Part shown: piece by piece, positions 1 through 5,529 of the stretch
Layout: every line of letters starts with the position of its first letter
How positions within the stretch are numbered: position 1 is the first letter of the stretch
Assembly (NCBI GenBank): GCA_015232735.1
Contig: JADFZC010000092.1
Span: 1-8,676, forward strand
Reading direction: 5' to 3'
Origin: Oligoflexales bacterium
Lineage (GTDB): Bacteria; Bdellovibrionota; Oligoflexia; Oligoflexales; Oligoflexaceae
DNA: 8,676 nucleotides
Notes under the pieces: model-generated
Seen by the model: only the letters and a program-made list of their open reading frames with translations
Databases searched by the model: none
What the model was told of the DNA's origin: nothing
Program-made: the position numbers and the translations under genes

Positions 1-187
1 GAGCCTCCGCCTTTTCGGTAAAATTGGCGAGACCTGCGAAGAGAATCGTAATTTCCATGATTTTGGGTTTATTATCGAGGACCTTTTTCCCTGATACAAT
101 GTCATTTACAAGTTTATGGGGCAGAAACCGTTTCAAGACATTTATGATCGTTGTATATTCGTGAAAATAATCGACTGTCCTGGCGAA
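1..187 (-). CDS. Class III adenylate/guanylate cyclase domain, 5' portion (partial, start unclear)
   Basis: The minus-strand frame from 187 down to the left edge is open and reads like the entry to a class III nucleotide cyclase domain: a linker helix containing LKRFLPHKLVNDIVSG, then MEITILFAGLANFTEKAEA. The latter matches the family's first strand, normally of the type VTVLFADIxGFTxLSE. Such enzymes make cAMP or cGMP from ATP or GTP using two metal-binding aspartates. Here the first of them is replaced by Gly (codon GGT at 34-32; the family Asp would need one base change). The only starts inside the frame are TTG at 136-134 and ATG at 58-56, neither with a good ribosome binding site, and both would cut into the linker or the domain. 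A TAA lies in frame at 190-188, with an ATG 17 codons before it. The gene may therefore be broken, or may use a weak start. The rest of the domain lies outside the window. Confidence 0.6.
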
Positions 188-241
188 TTAAGCAGTCAAA
201 GGATAGAAAAAAACGAATCGATCTTTTTCCATTATCCTCAT
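188..241 (-). other. 17-codon ORF in frame with, and ending just before, the cyclase frame
   Basis: ATG at 241-239 is preceded by an AGGGATAG purine stretch. It opens 17 codons (MRIMEKDRFVFFYPLTA), and a second ATG at 232-230 is preceded by GAGG. The ORF ends at TAA 190-188. It is in the same frame as the cyclase segment, so a single base change in the TAA would join them. It could be the true N-terminus of a nonsense-interrupted cyclase, a leader ORF, or chance. Confidence 0.3.
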
Positions 242-510
242 TTGCTCTATCCCTATTTTAACATGGAGAATATCCTATTTTTAGTTGAAAATTGAAAAGA
301 TAGCTGTCAATTGCACTTTGGCACTTGGAATGGCATACTTGCTCATATGAAGGATCCACCTTGATCTTGTTATTTTTTGTAAACCCGGCCTTGAAGGACG
401 AGGTTTACTTAAACTTGATGAAAAACCAATAGTGGATCTTTTATTTTTAAATTTCAATACTTAACCCAGTCCCATTGCGGTTTAACATATTTTTGCAAAG
501 GTATTAATGT
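242..510. other. Intergenic region between divergent cyclase and aminopeptidase genes
   Basis: This AT-rich stretch should hold the promoters of both divergent neighbours, but no convincing -35/-10 pair stands out. The only recognisable structure is the short palindromic repeat at 378-422. An AAGG at 498-501, 9 nt before the ATG at 511, is the likely ribosome binding site of the aminopeptidase. Confidence 0.5.
378..422 (+). repeat. Short form (45 nt) of a dispersed hairpin repeat
   Basis: The left half (378-399) matches 3169-3190 at 21 of 22 positions, and the right half (400-422) matches 3264-3286 at 20 of 23. The 73 nt that separate these halves in the long copy are missing here, and the junction falls at the repeated GAAGGAC core. 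As a result the two arms of the small hairpin no longer pair fully (ACCCGG against CGAGGT). The GC-rich CCTGAAGGAC-loop hairpin resembles end sequences of IS200/IS605-type elements; that resemblance is from memory and not proof of origin. Confidence 0.7.
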
Positions 511-1647
511 ATGAAAGACAGAAGAAACGAAATTCTGGCAAGGCAGCTGGTTCATTATTCCATCTCCCTGCAAAAAGGCGAGATTTTATATCTGGAAGTC
601 AAGGGGAAAGAGGCGCTTGAGCTGGCCAAGGATATTATAAGGGAGGCCACGCTGATAGGGGCCATTCCATTCTGGTTTTATAATGACGAATCGGTGGAGC
701 GATCCTGGCTTAAGGACACGTCCCGCGAGCAGATGAAAATTTTCGGGGAGATCCATCTGGATCTTATGAAAAAGGCGGATGCGTATATAGGTCTGAGGGG
801 GTCAGATAATCCTTTCAATTTCGCCGACATAGATCGACAGAAGCTGAAGATGCGGGAAGAGCTGTTTGTAAATCCGGTCCATTTTGACGAGCGGGTGAAC
901 AGGACGAAATGGGTTGTGCTCCGCTATCCGAACAATGCCATGGCGCAGCTTGCCGAGACTTCTCTGGAGGCTTTCGAAAATTTTTACTATGAGGTCTGCT
1001 GCCTTGATTACGCCAAAATGTCAAAATCATGCGATAAGCTTGTTGAGATTATCGAGGCCACAGACATGGTGAGACTGACAGGCAAAGGAACGGATCTTAC
1101 GTTTTCAGTAAAGGGCATTCCGGCAATAAAATGTGACGGCAGGCTCAACATCCCGGACGGTGAAATATTCACGGCTCCTGTCAGAAATTCCATAAATGGG
1201 ACAATATCCTTCAACACTCCGACATTGTTCCAGGGAATCCTTTTCAAGGACATATGCCTTACATTCAGGGACGGCAAAATCATAGACGCTTCATGCGAAG
1301 GCGACAGCAGAAAATTGAATGAAATTTTTGACAGCGACGAAGGGGCAAGATATGTGGGAGAGTTTGCAGTCGGGGTCAACCCTCTCATACTGCATCCCAT
1401 GAAGGACACGCTGTTCGACGAAAAGATTTCGGGTTCCATCCATCTTACGCCGGGCAATTGTTACGATATGGCAAAAAACGGCAATAAATCGATCATACAC
1501 TGGGACCTTGTGCTCATACAGAGGGCCGACTACGGCGGCGGTGAAATGTGGTTTGACAACAAGCTTGTGAGGAAAGACGGAATATTTGTGGACAAGGAAC
1601 TTGAATACGCCTTTTCCAAGGAGAATCTGTCCGTTTCCTCCAATTGA
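511..1647 (+). CDS. M29-family metallo-aminopeptidase (aminopeptidase T/AmpS type)
   Basis: This 378-residue protein belongs to the M29 family of cytosolic metalloenzymes, which remove N-terminal residues from peptides using two metal ions. The C-terminal half carries the full ligand set by pattern: E218 (DGEIFTAP), E284 (GEFAVGVNP), H311 and Y318 (HLTPGNCY), H330 and D332 (IIHWDLV). The 66-residue E-to-E and 7-residue H-to-Y spacings equal those I recall for AmpT/AmpS. The interval from H311 to H330 is only 19 residues, about 12 shorter than in those enzymes, so this is a short-loop variant. There is no signal peptide or membrane segment. The ATG has an AAGG 9 nt upstream. The stop lies 6 nt from the stop of the convergent MFS gene, with no terminator between them. 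Substrate preference cannot be told from sequence. Confidence 0.9.
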   Translation: MKDRRNEILARQLVHYSISLQKGEILYLEVKGKEALELAKDIIREATLIGAIPFWFYNDESVERSWLKDTSREQMKIFGEIHLDLMKKADAYIGLRGSDNPFNFADIDRQKLKMREELFVNPVHFDERVNRTKWVVLRYPNNAMAQLAETSLEAFENFYYEVCCLDYAKMSKSCDKLVEIIEATDMVRLTGKGTDLTFSVKGIPAIKCDGRLNIPDGEIFTAPVRNSINGTISFNTPTLFQGILFKDICLTFRDGKIIDASCEGDSRKLNEIFDSDEGARYVGEFAVGVNPLILHPMKDTLFDEKISGSIHLTPGNCYDMAKNGNKSIIHWDLVLIQRADYGGGEMWFDNKLVRKDGIFVDKELEYAFSKENLSVSSN

Positions 1648-1653
1648 TGCTGA

Positions 1654-3024
1654 CTATCTTACTTTTCCTCTCGCAAGCGAGGCAAAGACACCGATAAAGC
1701 ATAAAATCCCGCAAATGGCAAAAGTGATATTGACGCATGATACAAGGACGTCTCTGTGGGATGCGTCTATCGGATCGTTTCCAAGGTAAAGAGCAAATAC
1801 GAGAGTCGCGATTCCCATGCTCAGCATTTGTCCTGTCATGCGCATGGTGCCAAGTGTTCCTGAAGCCACACTGTAGAATTTTTTCTCCACGGAACTCATC
1901 ACTGCATTTGTATTTGGTGACGAAAACAGGGCAAAGCTTATTCCAAGTACTGCAAGGCTCGAAATGAGTATCGAGAGGGATGTTCCTCCGGACAGAAAGT
2001 AAAAGCTGAAAAGCACGGCAGCCGTAAGCCCCATTCCAACCGAAGCCAGATAACGAGGGTCAATCCTGTCGCTCAGCCTGCCGGCGTATGGAGAAAGTAG
2101 CGCCATGAATACCGGCTGGGACACAAGGACCATCCCGGCCTCCCGCGGTGAAAGCCCTTTTGCGTACTGAAGATAGAGGCTTAGCATGAAACCGACCGCG
2201 TATGTTGCCGAGTAGTTTATAAGTGCTGCGAGGTTTGAAAATGCAAATACGCTGTTGTCTCGAAACATCCTGAGATCGAGAAGGGGGCTTTCTATTCGGA
2301 ATTCCCAAACCGTGAACATGGAAAAGGACACAACCATTCCTGACAGAAGAAGCCACCCCCTAACATGGGGCAGATTTGAAAAACCGAAGATCAGGAACGC
2401 GAGGCTGACACCATACAATACGGCCCCCTTAAAATCAAATTCATCCCCTTTTGCCGGACGCCATTCCTCCACGATTAATTTTTTCCCGAAAAATATGCAC
2501 ATAAGCCCGATAGGTACATTGAACAGAAAAACATAACGCCAGCCGAGATACTGGGTCAGAAGACCTCCGACAAGAGGCCCCAGTGAAAGTCCCACATAGG
2601 TTGCAGCTGTTGTAAAACCGAGTGTCCTCCCGCGCCTTTCAGGAGGAAAGACGGAAATGAGAATCGGCATCGAGGTGGAAAAAGCCATGGCTCCGCCGAA
2701 TCCCTGAAAAACACGCATTACAAGAAGAAACCACGCATTGGGTGAGAATGCCAGCGCAAGCGATGCCAGGGTGAAAACCATGAATCCCAGGAGAAAGAAT
2801 CTTCGCCGTCCGTAAATATCTGCAAGCCGTCCAAGAGGAACCAGGAAGATCGCCGTTGCCAGTATGAATGATGTTTGCATCCAGCTCAGCATTATTGCGT
2901 TGAGACTGAGTTCCTTTGTCATCGAAGGCAGGGCTACATTGACTGCGGACCCCATGAAGGGTGTAATAAAAGCGGCCATGGCCATAAGCAGGAGAAGCGC
3001 CGTGCTGTTTGTTTTGGAAGCCAT
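1654..3024 (-). CDS. MFS transporter, DHA2 (EmrB/QacA-like) drug:H+ antiporter family
   Basis: A 456-residue polytopic inner-membrane protein dominated by hydrophobic helices, of a length usual for 14-helix DHA2 transporters, which export drugs or other small organic molecules in exchange for protons. Family motifs are clear: VNVALPSM in helix 1 (28-35), motif A GRLADIYGRRR in the helix 2-3 loop (65-75), RVFQGFGGAM (104-113), the antiporter motif C region GLSLGPLVGGLL (145-156) followed by GWRYVFLFNVPIG (161-173), and a second motif-A-like GRLSDR (315-320). The start is well fixed: a TAG lies immediately before the ATG in frame. The ribosome binding site is weak (GGGAC about 7 nt upstream). 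No membrane-fusion or outer-membrane partner and no TetR/MarR regulator is adjacent, so the substrate is unknown. Confidence 0.93.
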   Translation of the reverse strand: MASKTNSTALLLLMAMAAFITPFMGSAVNVALPSMTKELSLNAIMLSWMQTSFILATAIFLVPLGRLADIYGRRRFFLLGFMVFTLASLALAFSPNAWFLLVMRVFQGFGGAMAFSTSMPILISVFPPERRGRTLGFTTAATYVGLSLGPLVGGLLTQYLGWRYVFLFNVPIGLMCIFFGKKLIVEEWRPAKGDEFDFKGAVLYGVSLAFLIFGFSNLPHVRGWLLLSGMVVSFSMFTVWEFRIESPLLDLRMFRDNSVFAFSNLAALINYSATYAVGFMLSLYLQYAKGLSPREAGMVLVSQPVFMALLSPYAGRLSDRIDPRYLASVGMGLTAAVLFSFYFLSGGTSLSILISSLAVLGISFALFSSPNTNAVMSSVEKKFYSVASGTLGTMRMTGQMLSMGIATLVFALYLGNDPIDASHRDVLVSCVNITFAICGILCFIGVFASLARGKVR

Positions 3025-3168
3025 CTAATAGTCCCGTCTGCTCCGAGGCTCATAATGTTTTGATCCTTCTTCATTATTGATTCTCTCTGTTCAGGGGTCA
3101 GGGTGTAAAGCAGTTTTTGGAGTAATGCATCATTTGATGATTTAATTGGCAGGATTTTTCTTGAGGAC

Positions 3169-3286
3169 TGTAAACCCGGCCCTGAAGGACCGGGTGTCGA
3201 ATCAGGAGAGGCTTTAAACCTCTCCTGATTTTAGTTAGATTGAAGGGCCTCGCCCTGAAGGACGAGGTTTCCTTGAACCTGATGAA
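3169..3286 (+). repeat. Full-length (118 nt) dispersed repeat made of three hairpins
   Basis: The element contains hairpin 1 at 3174-3195 (ACCCGG pairing with CCGGGT), an 11-bp perfect hairpin at 3201-3229, and hairpin 3 at 3248-3267 (CCTCG pairing with CGAGG). Hairpins 1 and 3 share the same CCTGAAGGAC core but have different outer stems, each paired within itself. A 12-bp direct repeat, GCCCTGAAGGAC, occurs at 3179-3190 and 3252-3263. The ends match the short copy at 378-422. No reading frame of note is present. It is probably a non-autonomous mobile or RNA-structured repeat; kinship to IS200/IS605 ends or their associated RNAs is inferred from hairpin style only. Confidence 0.7.
3201..3229. 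other. Perfect 11-bp stem-loop inside the long repeat
   Basis: ATCAGGAGAGG at 3201-3211 pairs perfectly with CCTCTCCTGAT at 3219-3229 around a 7-nt loop, and is followed on the plus strand by TTTTAG. It looks terminator-like, but no plus-strand gene lies upstream to terminate: the neighbour at 3024 is transcribed leftwards away from it. It is better read as a structural part of the repeat. Confidence 0.6.
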
Positions 3287-3519
3287 GAGTTGGACATCCC
3301 TTCTATCTTATTGATTTTTGAAATACAATGTTTCATAATAAGTAGCGTGTTTCATATGTAAATTTCAAAGTTATCCTGTCATCCTGAACGTCGGTGAATA
3401 TCCGGGACGCTGAGTTCTTTCACTGGCGAAAGTGGCGACATGACGGGTTTTGAAATGACATCTGGACAAGAGAGTTATCGTTTCGCCCGTTCAATGGACA
3501 TTTTTTGAAAGGAAAAGTT
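3287..3519. other. Intergenic stretch with a weak palindromic repeat candidate (3375-3447)
   Basis: No gene is seen here. Positions 3375-3383 (CCTGTCATC) and 3440-3447 (ATGACGGG) form imperfect inverted ends about 73 nt apart. Between them lie two alternative small stems around 3417-3434 (CTTTC with GAAAG, or CACT with AGTG). The GTCAT...ATGAC ends recall the clearer palindromic repeat at 4150-4217, but the arms pair poorly. The promoter of the gene at 3520 should lie here or just upstream; I could not place it convincingly. Confidence 0.35.
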
Positions 3520-4092
3520 ATGCGAACAAGCATTATAGCGATTTTGATACTGATCGCAATCCTTGCAATTCCCCTTTATCATTTTGGCGTTCTCAGAAGC
3601 ATTGATGTCGTTGAAAAACAGATGCCTCCCACGGTTTTTGTATTTGAGAAATACCAAGGATCCTACAAGGGAATTGGCGATATCATGAAAGAACTGCATA
3701 AAAAGCTTGAATCCGACGGCATTAAGGTGGAGCGTGGAATCGGCATATATTTCGATAATCCTTCAAAGGTGGATGCCTATCATCTCAGGAGTCTGGCTGG
3801 AGCGGTCATCGAAGGTGAAAATCTTGAAAAGATCAAACAGTTCAGCAGCAAATATCTTATGGCGGAACTTCAGAGTGAGCCGGCTTACCATGCAGAATTT
3901 CCCCTGAAAGGGGACATTTCATATATGATCGCACCAATAGTGGTGTGGCCAAGGTTCAACAAAAAAATGAAGGATAGTTCCTCTGAGCCAACAGCAGGTA
4001 TTGAGATCTATGACTCCAAAAACAGTAAAATTGATTTTTACATGTATTCAAAGGGTGGAATGGACCGGTTTGATCTGATGTGGAGACAGTGA
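3520..4092 (+). CDS. Membrane-anchored GyrI-like (effector-binding/TEX264-like) domain protein
   Basis: A 190-residue protein with one N-terminal hydrophobic helix (about residues 4-20) and then a soluble domain (about 36-178) of the GyrI-like/AraC effector-binding superfamily. Signature stretches are YQGSYKGIGDIMKELHKKL (45-63), GIGIYFDNP (73-81) and the late strand pair around AEFPLKG and IEIYDS. The fold binds small molecules in transcription regulators and DNA gyrase inhibitors. The layout here, an N-terminal anchor with a single domain and no DNA-binding part, resembles that of eukaryotic TEX264. It probably faces the periplasm or sits on the inner membrane; the ligand is unknown. ATG at 3520 is preferred over TTG at 3505 because AAAGGA (3508-3513) sits 6 nt upstream of it, inside any longer form. 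The next gene is 174 nt downstream, beyond a repeat, so an operon is doubtful. Confidence 0.75.
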   Translation: MRTSIIAILILIAILAIPLYHFGVLRSIDVVEKQMPPTVFVFEKYQGSYKGIGDIMKELHKKLESDGIKVERGIGIYFDNPSKVDAYHLRSLAGAVIEGENLEKIKQFSSKYLMAELQSEPAYHAEFPLKGDISYMIAPIVVWPRFNKKMKDSSSEPTAGIEIYDSKNSKIDFYMYSKGGMDRFDLMWRQ

Positions 4093-4149
4093 ACATGGAT
4101 CCAACAGGTGCCCCCGGGCAAATGCAAAAAACCAGGATAGTCAAGGGGT

Positions 4150-4217
4150 CGTCATCTTGAGCGTAGCGAAAGATCTAACACAACTATCAGAGATGCTTCA
4201 CTTCGTTCAGCATGACG
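4150..4217. repeat. Palindromic dispersed repeat (REP/MITE-like, CGTCAT...ATGACG)
   Basis: Two 27-nt arms, 4150-4176 and 4191-4217, are inverted copies at 19 of 27 positions around a 14-nt centre. The sequence type (GTCATCTTGAGCGTAGCGAA ... CTTCGTTCAGCATGAC) is, from memory, a very common dispersed palindrome in many bacterial genomes, usually as GTCATCCTGAGCGAAGCGAAGGATCT-like arms. It lies between the GyrI-like gene and the LolA-like gene and encodes nothing visible. Confidence 0.7.
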
Positions 4218-4266
4218 CCGGGAACTTCTGTGCATCCAACGCATTGTTTGGCAACGGAGATAAGCT

Positions 4267-5508
4267 ATGGTAAAAACATTTGGTATTTTTTCTATTGGAA
4301 GATTTGTTCGCATCTTGCTCAGCACTTCATTTATTATTGCCATATGTCCAAATGCGATCTCCGAGAATGCAGATAAGGAGAACGTCAGGAAAGTTGAAAA
4401 GGACGGTTCCAAAGACTCAGGCAGGGAAAATGCCGGAAACGTGGAAAAAGATGCTCCCAAAGACGCAGGCAAGGATAATGCCGGAAACATGGAAAAAGGT
4501 GCTTCCAAAGACGCAGGCAAGGATAATGCCGGAAACATGGAAAAAGGTGCTTCCAAAGACGCAGGCAAGGATAATGCCGGAAACGTCGAAAAAGATGTTC
4601 CCAAAGACGCAGGCAAGGATAATGCCGCAAACGTCGAAAAAGATGCTTCCAAAGACGCAGGCAAGGATAATGCCGGAAACGTCGAAAAAGATGCTTCCAA
4701 AGATGCCGATGATGAAGATGCAATGGACTTGGAAGAGGATGGTCCCAAAGACGCAGGTAAGGAAAAAAATGAACCGGAGCCTGATGCCAAGACTCTTCTC
4801 AGCAGGATAGACAGCCTTAGACATTTTCCATCTGAGGGTTTTGATACAGACAGCGCATTCATAAACATCGATCCCTCTGAAAAAAAGGAAATTGGCAGGG
4901 TTGAATACAGGGTTGTCAGTTCCAAAAATTATGAAAACGTGATTGCCATTACCATGAGTGATCCACCTGGACAGCGTGCCATCATACTTTCTCTTAAAAA
5001 CGCCATGTGGTTCCAGAAGGAAAACATGCAGCAGGCAGTCCGCATATCGCCTGCCCAGAGGTTATTTGGGGAAGCCGCCAATGGCGACGTTGTTCTGACA
5101 GTTCTTGCCCGGGATTATTTGCCAACAGAAATAAAAAAATTGAAAGAGGATTTTTACAGACTGACTCTGATCCCAAAAACCGACAGTGATGCCGCCTACA
5201 GCCGTATTGTAGTCCGTTCCGATGGCAAAGGCAAAATCCAGAATGCCGATTATTATGCCATTTCCGGTAAACTCCTTAAGAGCGCCACCTTCTCCTATGT
5301 TCCCCTGAAAAAAAGCATAGGCTTCAGGCTTTATTCCCAAACCATCAGCGATGCCATTCGCAAGGATCATAAGACCAGGATAGCTTATCCCAAGCGCCCT
5401 GCTTTGCGATCCCTTCCCAAGAGTGCATTCAATCCCAATAACCTGCTTCAAGCAGCCAAAATGATTCTTAAAGTCCCGCTAAAGAAAGATGAAGATTCAA
5501 ATAACTGA
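4267..5508 (+). CDS. Exported LolA-like (outer membrane lipoprotein-sorting family) protein with N-terminal 16-residue repeats
   Basis: A 413-residue protein in three parts. Residues 1 to about 31 are a signal peptide: basic start, hydrophobic core LLSTSFIIAI, and CPNA/AIS before the likely cut. Residues 39-166 are eight charged 16-residue repeats of the type NAGNVEKDASKDAGKD, probably disordered. Residues from about 173 on form a LolA-like domain of the outer membrane lipoprotein-sorting (TP0789-like) group. Its marks are AMWFQKEN (246-253), RISPAQRLFGEAANGD (259-274) and ARDY (281-284), which match the usual 'W.Y.P...RV.RISPSQR..G...NGD' pattern of the family. Such proteins are thought to carry lipids or lipoproteins through the periplasm. 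The repeats are not a normal part of the family. The ATG has GGAG 7 nt upstream. The barrel gene follows after 21 nt, pointing to one operon. Confidence 0.85.
   Translation: MVKTFGIFSIGRFVRILLSTSFIIAICPNAISENADKENVRKVEKDGSKDSGRENAGNVEKDAPKDAGKDNAGNMEKGASKDAGKDNAGNMEKGASKDAGKDNAGNVEKDVPKDAGKDNAANVEKDASKDAGKDNAGNVEKDASKDADDEDAMDLEEDGPKDAGKEKNEPEPDAKTLLSRIDSLRHFPSEGFDTDSAFINIDPSEKKEIGRVEYRVVSSKNYENVIAITMSDPPGQRAIILSLKNAMWFQKENMQQAVRISPAQRLFGEAANGDVVLTVLARDYLPTEIKKLKEDFYRLTLIPKTDSDAAYSRIVVRSDGKGKIQNADYYAISGKLLKSATFSYVPLKKSIGFRLYSQTISDAIRKDHKTRIAYPKRPALRSLPKSAFNPNNLLQAAKMILKVPLKKDEDSNN
4381..4764 (+). repeat. Coding minisatellite: eight 48-bp units
   Basis: Eight consecutive 48-bp units encode residues 39-166 of the LolA-like protein. 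The units starting at 4477 and 4525 are identical over all 48 bp; the central units differ by a few bases and the outer units are more diverged. The unit length is a multiple of three, so gain or loss of units keeps the frame. The unit is free of stops in several frames on both strands, which creates long spurious ORFs here. Confidence 0.95.
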
Positions 5509-5517
5509 TTTTCCTTC

Positions 5518-5523
5518 AAGGAG
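5518..5523 (+). promoter_or_regulatory. Strong ribosome binding site deciding a GTG start
   Basis: AAGGAG lies 6 nt before GTG at 5530. An in-frame TGA at 5524-5526, between this site and the GTG, rules out any longer form, so the barrel gene must start at the GTG or further inside. Confidence 0.75.
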
Positions 5524-5529
5524 TGAACT

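Noticed and set aside
1008..1457. 149-codon minus-strand ORF inside the aminopeptidase gene
   Set aside because: It is antisense to a well-conserved M29 gene and has no recognisable domain.
2960..3065. Out-of-frame ATG ORF beginning MKKDQNIMSLGADG just upstream of and overlapping the MFS start
   Set aside because: It runs in another frame into the MFS gene with no recognisable product; the MFS start after TAG at 3027-3025 is better supported.
3169..3286. Possible CRISPR array from repeated CCTGAAGGAC cores
   Set aside because: There are only two copies 73 nt apart, with hairpins between them and no regular repeat-spacer structure.
4280..4824. Further overlapping ORFs in the repeat region on both strands
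   Set aside because: They are by-products of the same stop-free 48-bp unit. The 4267 frame has the ribosome binding site, signal peptide and a recognisable domain.
4152..4925. Long minus-strand ORF (257 codons) with SLPASLGASFSTFPAL-type repeats
   Set aside because: It is the antisense reading of the 48-bp minisatellite, which has no stops in several frames. It lacks family resemblance, and its 3' part runs through the palindromic repeat.
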